Shown: piece after piece, positions 17,608 through 28,910 of the stretch | Position numbering within the stretch: the first letter of the stretch is position 1 | Layout of the letters: each line of letters opens with the position of its first letter | Assembly: GCA_003427395.1 (NCBI GenBank) | Contig: BFEA01000127.1 | Location: 1,345,359 to 1,376,236 of the forward strand | DNA from: Chara braunii | Taxonomy: Eukaryota > Streptophyta > Charophyceae > Charales > Characeae | DNA length: 30,878 nucleotides | Reading direction: 5' to 3' | Translations under genes and position numbers: made by a program | The notes under the pieces: model-generated | What the model saw: only the letters and a program-made list of their open reading frames with translations | The model's database searches: none | Told to the model about the DNA's origin: nothing

Positions 17608-17805
17608 CGGCACGTGAAAGATCACAAATGCAGTAGCACCACGAGCAGCAGGAGGACACAAAGCAGTGTCACCTTCCTCGCATGGTCTGCCATGCATGTT
17701 GCAGGGCACCGCATAGAAGCCATCCTTCTCATCATCCTTTGTCTTCACCCCTTCAAACTCCTCTTGTTCTTTCACTGTCCTGATTGCAGGTGTTGCCTTC
17801 CGTCC
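17608..17805 (-). CDS. Possible exon-like open frame (66 codons, no ATG at its start)
   Basis: The frame is open between a stop at 17806-17808 and a TAG at 17605-17607. Its composition is protein-like: an acidic, lysine-rich first half (VKEQEEFEGVKTKDDEKDG) and then a cysteine-bearing part (FYAVPCNMHGRPCEEGDT). It is too short for a motif-based call. It could be the last exon of a host gene or a repeat fragment. Confidence 0.2.
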
Positions 17806-17869
17806 TCATCATCAGTTCCTCTTACTCTGATATCCTCCCTCTCTGGATTTATTCTCATTATCCTTTCTG

Positions 17870-19380
17870 CTCCGCACATCCTCACATTAACACTGCAAGG
17901 TGGCATAAGCCTTTGGTGCGCACGACATCTCCATGGTAAAGGAGGTGCCAAACGGAGGAGAGCAGGGAGCGAGAAGGGGGCAAAGGAGAACCCGAAGGAG
18001 GGTGCAGCAGGGAAGGAGACAAGAGGAATGAGGAGGAGGAAAGAGGGGAAGTCGGTGGGGATAAGGGTAAGGGTAAAAAAAAAAAAAAGGGCCATAGATG
18101 AGGAAGTGGGAGGGAGGAAGGTACCGAGGGAGATGTTTCTTGTATCTCACCATGAACACAATCTTTTGTGGATGCAGAGAGGAGATGAGTAAGTGGGAGG
18201 GAGGAGGGTACAAATGGAGATCGTCTTGTATCTTACCATGGACACAAACCTATGTGGGCACGGAGAGGAGAAACAGCAGGCAGTGCCCGGAGGAGGGAGG
18301 AGGGAGACAGATCAATCGTAGAGGAGACTATAATGTTTCCGTTCATGTTAGTACTGTCCGCATGCGGAAGCAGATCTGGCAGTACGAATGGAGTGAAGAG
18401 GACGATTAGATGGTGGCAGGCGAAAGAGCACCAGGGGGTGAGGCAAGGGATGGGGGATCGATGAGGAGCAGCAGGAGAAGGAAGAGGTTCATCTTTTTTT
18501 GTCCGTGGATAACCGACACTTGGGCTAACACATAAAGGAGAAAGGAAGCAGACAGGAGAAGTGAACACGATATTTTACGCGTGGGTGTGTGGATGTGCGT
18601 GTGTTTGGCTCTGTATGTTCCAGGAGGTGCACGCGCTTTGGTGTGTGTCGTCATTTTCTCCCTATTGTCAATAGAATCAATAAGCTGGAGCATGAGTAGA
18701 TGGCGGATGGAGGAGCATCAGGGAGGGAAGAAGAACTCAGGAAAGGAATGGGGGATGGAGGAGGAGGGGAAGGAAGTGGAGGAGAACGGGATGAAAGGCG
18801 GTAGCAGGATGCTGTGTGTCTAGTGTGTGCCCGTGTCGATCTGTCAGCTTTGCTTTTCTTCGAAGGCGTTGAATCATTAACGCTGTGGGAGAAATAAAGT
18901 GTAGGGGAGGAGAATGAAGGAGCAACTGAGTTGACAACCACAAAAAGTTCCTCTAACAGGCTATGATGACCTTGGCAGCTCATACCTAGAGCGAGTGTGA
19001 ATGGGGAAAGGACGAACTGCAGAGAGGTGGACAAGGCAGAGAAGCAGATGAAGACCAAGAGCACACCAAAGGTGGACATGTCGTGGTTAAACACAATTGA
19101 GAGAAAGGGGAAGGAAGAGTGAAATGCAGGAGGTCATCATCTTCCATCGGCTGCGATGGCTGTGATCGCAACGCTGTCCGACGCTCGTAGGAGCTGGCGA
19201 CTTCAGGGGGAGACAGCTGGAGATGGAAGTGGATACGAGAAGGTGCCGATTGGAAGGAAGAGGAGAGGAGAATGGGGTAGATTGAGAGTGCCAGATTCTC
19301 TTTCTGAAATGTGGCCGTATGGTATTCACAGGATACATGATTTACCAATTGTCAGTTTTGCATCTTTTGACCCTGAAATC
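17870..19380. repeat. Purine-rich low-complexity region
   Basis: Long stretches on the plus strand are dominated by GGA, GGAGG and GAAGG words, with an A-run at 18075-18088. Open frames on both strands reflect composition. I see no gene in it. Confidence 0.7.
18097..18270. repeat. Tandem repeat, 87 bp x 2
   Basis: The unit starting GATGAGGAAGTGGGAGGGAG at 18097 repeats at 18184, with shared 'cttgtatct.accatg.acacaa' inside each. Divergence between the units is moderate. Confidence 0.8.
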
Positions 19381-20400
19381 AGGAAAGGTCCCAACCCGAC
19401 CTCCTTTTTATCCCCCATTTCTCCACCTTTTCTCCTCCTCTTCCTCACCGATCTTTGCGAACCTCCCCTCCCCCCCCTCCTCTTCCTCTCCTACACCACT
19501 GCATTATCTCCACCTCCCTCATCTCTCACATCCTCTTGGCTGCTCACCATCCCCAGCTCCTCCTCCTCCATCCCCACCCTCCATCTGACTCTGCACTCTG
19601 TTCTCCCCTCCTCCGACCTAATCCTCACAATCCTTGACAGACTCTTTGACCTCCCATTCTCCTTCCTGATCCCATGATCCTGGCCGTCATCCCTCTTCAC
19701 TTGTTGATCCCCATAGACATTGATCTGCCCCACTCTTGATTGGCCCCTCCCTTCTCTCGATCACAACACGACTTGAAACTCTGCTCCCCGACCATCACAC
19801 ACATCAAAACCATCCACCTCCTCCCTGACCATCACATGTCATAATCCTTCACTACCTCCCCAACATCCACATCTGCCAACATCCCTACATGCCCTTGTAC
19901 TTCTCATCCTACTCCTTGTCCTTTCGCCACCGTCCATCACACCGACTTCCCCATCCATCTTTGCCTAAGCTTCCTTCTTCTCCATTTCCTCCCTATTGGT
20001 CCACACTACCTTCCGCTTCTCCATTGTCCTCTCATCTCTGTTCTTCCTCCTCTGTCCAGGCATGTCCAAAACTGTCTACCTCCTTCCCAACCATCTTATG
20101 CCATAATCGTTCACTGACTTCCCAACATCCACATCTGCCAACATTCCTACATGTCCTTGAACTGCTCACATCCTACTCCTTGTCCTGTTCCCATCCTCCA
20201 TCCCACGGAATTGGTCGTCCACCTTTGCCTAGGATTCCACCTTGATTCTCCTCCCTATTGGTCCACACTACCTCCCGCTTCTCCATTGTCCTGTCTTCTC
20301 TATTCATCTTCCACCTCTGTCCAGGTTTGGTTCTTTTCTCCTCCCCTCCCCCCCCCCCCTCCCCCTCCAAACCCTCTGTTATCTTAAACATTGTCCTTGC
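19381..20400. repeat. Pyrimidine-rich low-complexity region
   Basis: The composition flips at about 19380 from purine-rich to C+T-rich on the plus strand, with CCTCC/TCCTC words and a C-run at 20349-20359. It flips back to purine-rich at about 20680-20850. Serine/proline/leucine-rich frames here are compositional. Confidence 0.75.
19793..20325. repeat. Tandem repeat, 262 bp x 2
   Basis: CAACATCCACATCTGCCAAC occurs at 19861 and 20123, and CCCTATTGGTCCACACTACC at 19991 and 20253, both exactly 262 bp apart. The two units run from about 19793 to 20325 with scattered substitutions. Confidence 0.85.
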
Positions 20401-20877
20401 TCCTGTTAGAAAGGCATGTAATACCACCTTGACGCTCGCCAGAGTTATGTACAGTTACATGCGGTTGGCAAAAACAGTCATAATGTCTGCTTTTAACCCG
20501 GCCTTAATCTGATTCCTCATCACAGAAACTAAGCACTGGGTGGTCTTCACTGACGCACAGACACAAGTTCCTAATCGCTTCCATATATATCTGCACTGGA
20601 CTCCACTCGACTTCATTCTCAAATCATTTTTGACCGAAGTAACACCACATCAATGTCCTCACGGAGCATAAGTTTTAGTCGACGGGTTGGGGGAGGAGGA
20701 CGCAACAAACGAACAGTGACAGCTGGAAGAGGAGGAGAAGAGGGGGGAGAGAGGTAGGTAACACAGGAGGAGGAGGAGTCGAAGCGCAGGAGAGTGAAGG
20801 ATGATTGGAAGAGAGGAGGTAGTGGAGGAGAAGATGGGGATATGAGGTTAAGGAGGCATAGTAATTGTACTCACCTG

Positions 20878-22155
20878 CCAAAACACGGACTGAGAACACA
20901 GCTGACTTCGGAGTTTTGCCACTAGAATGAATGCCTTGCTGAGATTCCCACTTTCTGGTGAGTTTTCTTAGTCTGTGTGTGTGCGTGTTGCTGGTGTGTG
21001 TGTTGCTGGTGTGCGTGCCTGTCTGAGTGCTGAGTGCTTGTTGGCTTGAGTGTGTGTGTGACCCGCAAGGGGACTAGTTTGTTCGGGAGGCCTGCAGGGC
21101 CGGTGCTTACCTGTGGCCATGACTTTGCAGTGGGAAAGTGGCGGGAGTAGGCCCACGAGCAGCGGGAAAAACACTCGTAGGTAGGCTGGTACCACTCGAG
21201 TAGCGGTAGATGTGTTGGGGACTGGAGGCCAAGAAGAAGATGGAAAAGTTGGCATTTTTTTAGGCCCGGTAGCGGTAGGCTAGGTCTAGGCGGGTACCAG
21301 TCCTAGTAGTCTGAGCCTAGGGCCTGTGCAGACGATATCAGAGCCTGCAATTATATTTCCGTCCAGTTGCTTGGAGGCTGTGCGGCCTGGAAATCGCCGC
21401 CCAAGAGACAAGTTGGCCACTATATCTCCATGAGGAGCAACGAGCTCCTCCTCATTCGCTGCGTGCAAGTTTGGACTTCTGGAGCGCTGCTGAGTCCAGC
21501 GGTGGGGAGAAGAGGATCGCCCAACTCTCTCGGCTATGATGGAGGAGCTCGGGCAGGAGGAGGAGGAGGAGGAGGAGGACGAAGGGGACTAGGAGAGGGG
21601 AGCGCCAGGGTACTTACTGGGCTATGGTGGCCGCCATCTTCATCACCTTGGTGAGCGCTGCATCATGAAGGCCCCCGTTGGGGTAGAGCTGCGCCAAGAA
21701 GCTTTGAGGCAGAGTCAGGCATGGCGGCCTGAGTGGAAGTGGCCATAGCTGCTTTGCGTTGTCTTTTGCACATCAGGGCAAGGCCTTTCGTGGCACGCCA
21801 TAGCCGCGGCCTGAGTGAAGAAGAAGGAGAAGAAAGGCCATGGCTATGGCGGACTTCAAGTTGTGCTGGCAGTAGAAGAGGGGTTCGGACATTGATTCTG
21901 ATTCTGCCATCCATCATTATTATTATCATTTATTGTTCGAATAAGTGAGGAGGAGAACAGGAGGAGGAGTTTGGTTGGCGAGAAGAAGGGGGATTATCAT
22001 TGATCTTTGCTGATGTCATCTTCTTCTTTCTTCTTCTCTTCTTTCCCTCTCTCTCCTCCCAAGTTCATTCATTTCTTTGTGCAATTGGACGACATTGTAC
22101 TTTCTCGTGACTTTGCACTTCGAAATTGGCCAGGATGGTAACACATGCATGACAC
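20878..22155 (+). repeat. Interspersed 1.3-kb repeat, copy 2
   Basis: Colinear with 2270-3620 in the same orientation. It differs by small insertions and deletions, one instead of two 41-bp units, and a longer (GGA)n tract at about 21556-21580. It lacks the ACCACCAGTAC-type ends seen around copy 1. In 22156-22690 I see only short unrecognised frames. Confidence 0.8.
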
Positions 22156-22689
22156 AGCTGATAAAGAGGAGACAGAGGTACCTTCAACCCTGAGCAATAC
22201 TCTATTGCTATTGCCATAGCTACTCTTTCAGCAACTTCCTCTCTCTTGCCTCACTTGTCACTGCCAGCGTCTTGCACACCGGCTGCCTACCAGCTAGTTC
22301 AACTACCATCTTCACCTATAGCCTCCCTCGCTCCACCTCTCACTATTTTCTCTTCCCTTCTTCTCCCTGTTACTGCTCCAGAATCTCTCAGCCCCTCCGT
22401 TGGGGAGTTGCAGCTTACATCCCCTGTGATAGAAATTGCTGTTGCTTTTCTCCTTCTTCTCCCCCACACTAACAGGCATAGAGAACTTTCCGGGCCAAAA
22501 TTGCAGCACAGGAAACTTCATCAGCAATGACAATCACAGGAACTTGGGCGCTGTGAGCCCAATAGAATCATCCAGTAGGTTCTAAACACATGGGAATCAT
22601 CTCCGAAGTTCTCAATTCCCTTTCCCACCCTCATTTCTGCCCACTGAACGCAGAACTGCTGTACCTAGAGTATCTGACAATTTCAGATA

Positions 22690-22875
22690 CCGATTCTGTT
22701 TCCTCCTCCTCCTCGTCTTCTTCTTATTCGTCTTCATCTTTGTCTTCTCTCTCTTTTTTTCTGTTAATTTTTTTTCTTCTTTTTTCCATTAATTTTTTTT
22801 CTTTTTTTTCCGTTTTTTTCTTTTTTTCTTTTTTCTTTTTTCTTTTCTGTAACCTCTTCTTCTTTCTTGTCCGTC
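22690..22875. repeat. T-rich low-complexity tract
   Basis: TCC and TCT triplets grade into long T runs broken by single C. It sits directly at the broken end of the Ty3/gypsy RT fragment and could mark where that element was truncated. Confidence 0.85.
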
Positions 22876-22876
22876 A

Positions 22877-23391
22877 TCTTTTCTTTTTTGGGACAAATAA
22901 AACACAGGCAAGCCATAGGAAGGATGAGCCAGGTTTGATCCACCCCTTACCAACCATTGAATCTGTCATCCCTTCTATTTTGGGCGGTGCCATCTTGTAG
23001 ATCGGACCCATAAAAATCTTGCTGCCTGAATCTATCTCTATATGTGTCAGCTTAACTCTTCTATTTTGGGCGGCGCCATCTTATAGATTGGACCCTCGGG
23101 GATCTTGCTGCCTGGATCTATCTCTATATTGTGCTTGACCAGCCTCTCAACTATTCCCCTTGGTTCCTCCTTTGACTCTCCTTCCTTTGCTTTTTCCCTT
23201 TCCTCACGCATCACGTCCGCCATATGAACTTCGTCCACTACCTTCTTCACCTGAACACAACTTACGGTCATTATTGCTGCATCTAGACTGAAAGGATACC
23301 CCAAACAGAGCGATAATAACCGTCCGTTGCATTTGGGCGAAGACGGTAGCCTGTTCTTACATGTGTATCTAGAGAACGCCAGGCCACTCAT
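22877..23391 (-). pseudogene. Ty3/gypsy reverse transcriptase fragment (N-terminal)
   Basis: Reverse transcriptase copies the retrotransposon RNA into DNA. On the minus strand, DPGSKIPEGPIYKMAPPKIE matches the start of the Ty3 RT domain, and after a duplication the frame continues GKGWIKPGSS and then CVLFVPKKK, the expected next segment. It breaks off there in the T-rich tract, so the catalytic YxDD and everything downstream (RNase H, integrase) are absent. An 86-bp direct duplication (22972-23057 and 23058-23143) repeats the IYKMAPPKIE block and shifts the frame. A stop follows PPKIEELS. Upstream lies the linker from protease, in the order expected for gag-pol. Confidence 0.8.
22972..23143. 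repeat. 86-bp tandem duplication inside the RT fragment
   Basis: CTTCTATTTTGGGCGG begins both units (22972 and 23058). They share 'gccatctt.tagat.ggaccc' and 'cttgctgcctg.atctatctctat'. Eighty-six is not divisible by three, so the RT frame is broken. Confidence 0.85.
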
Positions 23392-23413
23392 ACCACATAC
23401 AGAAGGGAGGACA

Positions 23414-23635
23414 TTAATCCGGACTGATGAAACTGGTAGACTCTCTTTCTCTTGCCCTTTCTTCTTGGTTGGGTAGCTGATACTCGACTTCTCTCATATT
23501 TCCATCTGCTTTTGTTGCCATCCCCCAATCCATGCCTAGAACCGTACCGAAGAGTAAGTCATTTTTGACGAGAAGAGTCAAAGAGTGGAACACCCTCTCC
23601 ACTCTCTCCCCACCCAACCGGAAGTACGCCTTCAC
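23414..23635 (-). pseudogene. Ty3/gypsy protease-region fragment
   Basis: The aspartic protease of gag-pol cuts the polyprotein. This frame contains DLLFGTVLGMDWGMATKAD; the LGMDW at residues 33-37 matches the conserved ILGMDWL block near the end of retrotransposon proteases. The catalytic D-T/S-G triad expected upstream is not recognisable, so the copy is decayed. It lies between the zinc-knuckle region (24.1 kb) and RT (23.1 kb), the right place and strand. Confidence 0.65.
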
Positions 23636-24100
23636 TCCCTATACGTACTGCCCGATGTTCATCAGATCTTTGGCCATTCTTGAGATCACTGGTTCCTGAA
23701 CTTCCATACCTAAATACAACTTTCTCCCTGCTCTGCGAGAACATCATCTATCTGTGACGCTATCCTTAGTTTGCTAGCCTCTGAGTCTGCCATCACTGGT
23801 CACCTTGGGGTCTTCATTTTAGTAGCCGCGACCTCGCGAAGAGTGCTCAGTTCCTTGCTTGCATCTGTAAGGGGACTGCTCAAAGAGATCGCACAATCAG
23901 CGATCTCTGGGCAGTTATCGTGTAGTTGGCTACTTCAACCTCTACCTTGGCCTGTGAATGGGAATGGGCTATCTTCTGTGCGCATTCCTCCGTTACTAAC
24001 AATCGCAGCCCTTGTAGAGGCGGTTGCTGCTTCTTTTGGCCATTCCCTTTTGATTGTTGCTCCCCCGTTGTGGTTCTGGCCCCGGCTCGTTCCACAATGG

Positions 24101-24142
24101 GCAGAAGGGAATGGTGTGGCCTGCTTTCCCTCATTTGAAACA
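24101..24142 (-). pseudogene. Degenerate CCHC zinc knuckle of gag
   Basis: The minus strand reads C-F-K-stop-G-K-A-G-H-T-I-P-F-C. This is the nucleocapsid CX2CX4HX4C pattern with the second cysteine codon turned into TGA. The knuckle binds element RNA in functional gag proteins. The 181-codon plus-strand frame over this area (23771-24316) is its antisense shadow. Confidence 0.65.
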
Positions 24143-24199
24143 CTAGTTGTCTTGGCCTTTCCGCCACCGGGGCTGGCCCTCCCACCATGGATGTGGTGG

Positions 24200-25611
24200 G
24201 AGCATCCTCTAGCCACGAGGTGGCACCTCCTCCTCGTTGCGGTGGACCTCAGCCTTGTGGTTGGGACCTTCCTCCATGACCACCTTGTCCTTGTGGCCCT
24301 CCCCTACAGGCCGTAACGACAACACAGTCCCCTCCCCGAGCATACCCGCTTCGCCTTTGTCCTGTATGTCACCTACAAGAACTAAGTTTTTGCCTCTCCT
24401 CCTTCACAAGACGCACAGACAGGATTCCTAGTCCTACCATCACTGAAAACCTTTTTGAGGCTTTTTCCGTTTGGAAGTACTACCCTTTCTGAATTCACGG
24501 AAGAGAGAAAGATTGCGCAGTCACTGCAATGTTGCTAATTGTCGGGCCCACTCAGAATATCTCCTATAAGCGAAACCTTCCTGGCCCATTTCTGCAGCTA
24601 AAACTGAACTAATGGATTCCCGCGTAGCGGGAAAAGCTGGCATAACCCCATGATCCTGCTTTGCTATCATCTGATGGATCAAGGCTTCTGCACTATGCCA
24701 CTCGTTAGTATGGACATTCATAATCTCATCTAGTTTTATCACCCTCATTCTGGTCCTTGAACCTACCTTTCAGCTCATCAAGGCACTTAGTGTCTTGCCA
24801 GCGCTATACAAATCCAGTCGGTCCCGTTACCCGTTCTCTGCTACCTGCAGCATTACCCATACTTTTGCAACCCCTTCAGCGCAACGCACGTGAATCCTAC
24901 TTGACGGTTTCATAGGATCTTCTTGAGGAACGTGAGAGTCTGAACTTCCGCCATCCACACACTGATGATCCTGTCCTTGTTGCCCTGGCAGAGGTCAGGA
25001 ATCTTCATCTTATACCTGTACCTATCATTGGCCAATTCATCGCTTGGCTCCTCCTGTGGATCCTGTCCATCCTCGTGGCCTTCCTCTCCTCCAAGAATCT
25101 AGTCTTCAATTCTATGAATAACGCTTCTTTGGAGTCTACAAACTCAGCCTAAAAGGTCTGCTGCACGCTCCCCTTTATACCCTCCTTCAGGGTGGTTAAG
25201 CTAGTGTGAAGGGTACTCAAACTTTGGTTCACTTGAATCCTATCCTTCTTTATTATCTTACTCGTCTCTTCCAACTGTTCCTGCATCCCCTCGATCACCG
25301 TCTGATAATTGAGGGTTAGGGTAGCAACTCGCATTGCACAGGCCACTCTCCTTCTGCTCTTTAATGCCGGAGGACAACTACTAATACAACTCCGCCACCA
25401 ATTTCTGCATTTCCTCTTCCTCTTCCTTTACATTTAGCATTGCCTCCTCCAAGTCTTCCTTTTTCTTCTTCACATCAGCCTGTTTCTTTGCGTCTACTGC
25501 AAGGCAATAGTTTACAGTAGAGTGGGGAGGTGAAGTGTGGGTACCCCTACTGGAGGATTCTCCTACCGACAAGACTACTAGGCTTTGCTTCCTCTTCTCC
25601 TCCTCCTCCAT
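24200..25611 (-). pseudogene. Ty3/gypsy gag relic
   Basis: Gag forms the virus-like particle. A probable start is at 25611 (MEEEEKRKQ). The first frame (25611-25381) ends in a coiled-coil-like K/E run, KKKKEDLEEAMLNVKEEEEE. A second piece (25346-25149) also looks helical (VIEGMQEQLEETSKIIKK). A further piece (24748-24521) contains KLDEIMNVHTNEWHSAEALI and continues with stops and frameshifts into the G/Q/P-rich segment before the zinc knuckle. Frame changes occur at about 25360, 25140, 24750 and 24500. The match to gag is by position, composition and the knuckle rather than by strong motifs. Confidence 0.55.
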
Positions 25612-26049
25612 GGGCCTTCCTCTATCTCATTTTCGTTCGCAGTTCTTAGCGATCTGAATCCCCTGGCTGTGGAGTCTGTCCCCACTACGATGTTCTATAG
25701 CTGATAATTGTACACAGTGCCAATACCCAAAGGGAACAGAAAACCCAAGAGGGGTCGGAAGAGAACAAAAAGGGCAAGAAGGGCAAAACATGGAATAGTG
25801 GTCCATTTTCAGGGACTCGCACAACGGTCAGCCCGGACGGGCCCTGCTCCACAACCCCATAGATCCAGACCTGCCCCTTACTTAGACTCTAAACCCGCTC
25901 TCTTTGGTCCATGCCGCTTTGACTTAGAGACTAACAACTAGTAACAAGCCATCGACTGACCGAATGGACTCAACTACCGGGTTAGGGCAGATTATTGTTG
26001 ACGGGCCACAGACAGTTGAAGGACAGCCTAGAGGCTGGAGGCACACACA

Positions 26050-26051
<2 letters not shown>
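25612..26051. other. Leader side of the gag relic; no gene recognised
   Basis: This would be the 5' untranslated or LTR side of the minus-strand retroelement. No clear LTR end, primer-binding site or TATA box is visible, so the element's 5' boundary is unknown. Confidence 0.4.

Positions 26052-26142
<91 letters not shown>
26052..26142. repeat. (CT)n microsatellite
   Basis: An uninterrupted CT run of about 90 bp preceded by a short (CA)n. In the following 26143-27405 I see only unrecognised frames of up to 105 codons. Confidence 0.97.
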
Positions 26143-26146
<4 letters not shown>

Positions 26147-27400
26147 CGATAATTGTTTACGGTCGAAAACAGGACAACAAGGCTGGGCAGTATCTCCACT
26201 CCCCCTCAACACTAAGTGGTCAATGCTCGCACGCATGTGTTTTGCAAGCACGCCGGGCAGTGCTGGTCCTTGGGGCTCCCCAGGTTGTTAACGAGCGTCG
26301 AGCGCCCACCACTCATGCCCATGCAGATACCTAGCAGTGCTAGCACGATATGGCCATTGACTGACACTACCTCACTAGAAATGCAACCTCCTACACGACC
26401 TACATCTAGTTGGCATCAACAAGAATGATGACAGCTGCAGCTCAATCTAGGAAAGGCCGATTGACTGAAAAAAGCCAAGCACACAACATACAGGGCTTAG
26501 GGATACTTCACCTCAGGCTTGATGAAGGCCCCACCCACCACGCTCTTCAATGCAGGCGTGTCGCTGCACGCTGCACGTAAGCAATTTGTGTCGTTGCCTA
26601 CCTTGCCAACCCTTTCTCCTGCAATGCCATCCATGATTTTCTCTTTTTTTGTCCCTTTATTTTTTCTGGTCAAAATTTTGTCCTCCCTTCCCGCAGGCCT
26701 TTCTTGCTCCCGCGCGTGACCTGCCTCAGTAGCGTCGGCGTTCCTACTTTTCACTGTGATGCACCAGCCAGCTTCTCAATCCCGTCGGCCTGTTTACACG
26801 CACGCCGACCTGCTTTCAGATGCACCGGCCATCACCTACCCCCTACATGCGCCACTTCTCAGCGTGCACCACTGCACAACCCGACTTCCCCTCTCAACGT
26901 GCTGGCTCCTTTGATCGTGCAAGCATCCCTGAAGCACGTGACTCCTTGTCAATGCATGGTGCCTTTGCGGTGAGGTGCTCCTCTCCAGAGCTCAGTCCCT
27001 CTGCAGTGTGCGGGTTCTTCATGAGAGCCAACTACTTCCTCTGCACGCAGCTTTGCCGACTTTACTGCACGATCCCGCCAGCTCTTCATTGCATCCAATC
27101 GGCTTCTTCCACACTCCTGCTGGCTCTCCTCCTATAGCGTCTCAGCCTTTTACCCGTTGCAACAACCTACTTCAACACGCGCTTTGACCCCCTTCCGATC
27201 CCGCACTTCCTTCCTCACGCCACTCCAGCGACCTCAGGTACTAGTGCAATGAGATGCAACTCACACACCCATTTGGTCACATTCAACACACATGTGCCTT
27301 CCTACACAAGCAATCCACGTTCATTTACAATATGCATAACGGAAAAGCGCAACAAAATATACCCCACTCCGATGACTATGACAGCCACTGATAGCGACAA

Positions 27401-27405
<5 letters not shown>

Positions 27406-27460
<55 letters not shown>
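27406..27460. repeat. (TC)n microsatellite
   Basis: An uninterrupted TC run of about 55 bp. The next 560 bp (27461-28020) contain no recognised gene; a short inverted pair (ACATCTACAGGTGT) lies near 27818. Confidence 0.97.
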
Positions 27461-27464
<4 letters not shown>

Positions 27465-28020
27465 GCACTCGAGCCTTGTCCCTCCCAACATGTCTTCACC
27501 CTACTCTCTCTTCTAACTGCTATGGTGTCAGGCACTGGTGACTAGTACTACGGAACTCGCTCTTCTCTCCCACGTGGTATGGTTGCACAATAACGTCGCA
27601 ATGCTTCTGTAACAATACACGAAGAAAAGAGTACAAAGCTGTCTGCGGCTTGGCTTCTGTACTTGCTGTCAAACTTGTGACGTCAGCCCCGACAGCCTTG
27701 GCTGCAACCGGTCCTGAGTTAGACCACTTTTGGACTTTCCTTCGACACAGCCGCCACTGACTGGGGATAGACCCGAGGTCAGTACCTAACTGACCGACAC
27801 TACTAACCTCTACAAACATCTACAGGTGTTTACAAACCCTGCCTAAGACCTTTTTACAGATACGTACCACAAACTTCTACAAGGGGGGGCTACAAGTGGG
27901 ACTATATGCAAATGGAAATTTAGGACTTGGTACCACGATCGGGTGCTAAGAGGCTCAAATCCTTGCAATAAAGCCTAACAGGCTAAACGCATAAATACAG
28001 ATATAGAAGAAAAATCGTTA

Positions 28021-28910
28021 TCAATCAAAAACTATGAACCAATATCCTTAGTGACCCACCTCACAAGATTTAAGGATCCTGAACCTCATAGACAAATGCT
28101 TCCACATCAACCAGGCAGGCTTCATCCCAGGCAGGTAAATCTTGAATAATGTGCTAACACTCAATAAAGCCTCCAAAGAAATAGTCGAAAAGAAGTGCAA
28201 ACCGCCATTCTGTTTTCGACTTTGAGAAAGCATATCACCAAGCTAGCAGGCCCTTCCTTGACATTAGTATGGAGAACATGGGGGTGGGTCCCAACTGCAG
28301 GAAGCTGACAAGAATCCTGTATGCTGATGCAACAGGCTGTGTTCGAATTAATGGGTTGACCTCAGGCTGCCACCCTATCTCTAAATTAGTATGATACGGC
28401 GACCCATCAGCCCCTCCAACCTTCGTCTTTGTGAAAGAAGCAATGACATCCTTCGTATGCAAAGCCCCATCGATTCAAAAGACTCCCAGAATTCAACACC
28501 GGAACAGCTTAATACTTTTGTCCCCTTGCTTCAATCGACTCCAATGACCTGATGGTCTTGATTTGAGCAACTGGCACATTTTCAGAGCATTGACTGGCAT
28601 CGGAAATGAGAGTAAAATGGGAAATAACAGTACGATGGTGTCTAGCGGAAGGACTGGTGCTGAGCCTGCAAGGACCAGAGAGGCAAATGACTTGGGAAAG
28701 GCCATAGACTCAATCTAGATACCTGGGCGTCCAAGTCACAAAAGACGAACCAGGCCCACAGATGGTGCAGAACTTGCTGACGAACACTGTTAATAGAATG
28801 GGCAAGTGGGGACAAACCTTCACAACATTCACATCCTTACTGGGCAGAGCCCTGACGATCAGTACATCCATCTATCTCCTCTACGATGGGGTATATCGCA
28901 ACCATCACTG
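28021..28910 (+). pseudogene. LINE (non-LTR) reverse transcriptase relic
   Basis: LINE RT copies RNA at a nicked target site. Blocks in order: SIKNYEPISLVT (28021), the NYRPISL motif; after a frameshift NQAGFIPGR (about 28110-28136), the QxGFIPGR motif; DFEKAYHQ (28218-28241), the first catalytic aspartate; ILYADATGCVRINGLTSG (about 28312-28365); then a QGDPLAP-like GDPSAP and FVFVKEAMTSF. The FADD active-site block near 28530 is not recognisable. Further on, SRYLGVQVTKDE and LLGRALTIST (about 28715-28865) match the RYLGV and thumb regions. At least three stops and three frame changes show that it is dead. Motif order resembles plant L1-type LINEs. No endonuclease domain is seen upstream. Confidence 0.8.

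Noticed and set aside
17207-17617. Proline-rich plus-strand frame (136 codons)
   Set aside because: Proline runs reflect a C-rich patch; no motif, and it overlaps the minus-strand candidate.
18060-18076. Telomere-like AAGGGTAAGGGTAA
   Set aside because: Only two and a half units; too short to be an interstitial telomeric repeat.
17614-18192. 192-codon plus-strand open frame with a basic tail
   Set aside because: Its second half is the purine-rich low-complexity tract; the first half is antisense to the more protein-like 17608-17805 frame.
23771-24316. 181-codon plus-strand open frame
   Set aside because: Antisense of the gag zinc-knuckle region on the minus strand.
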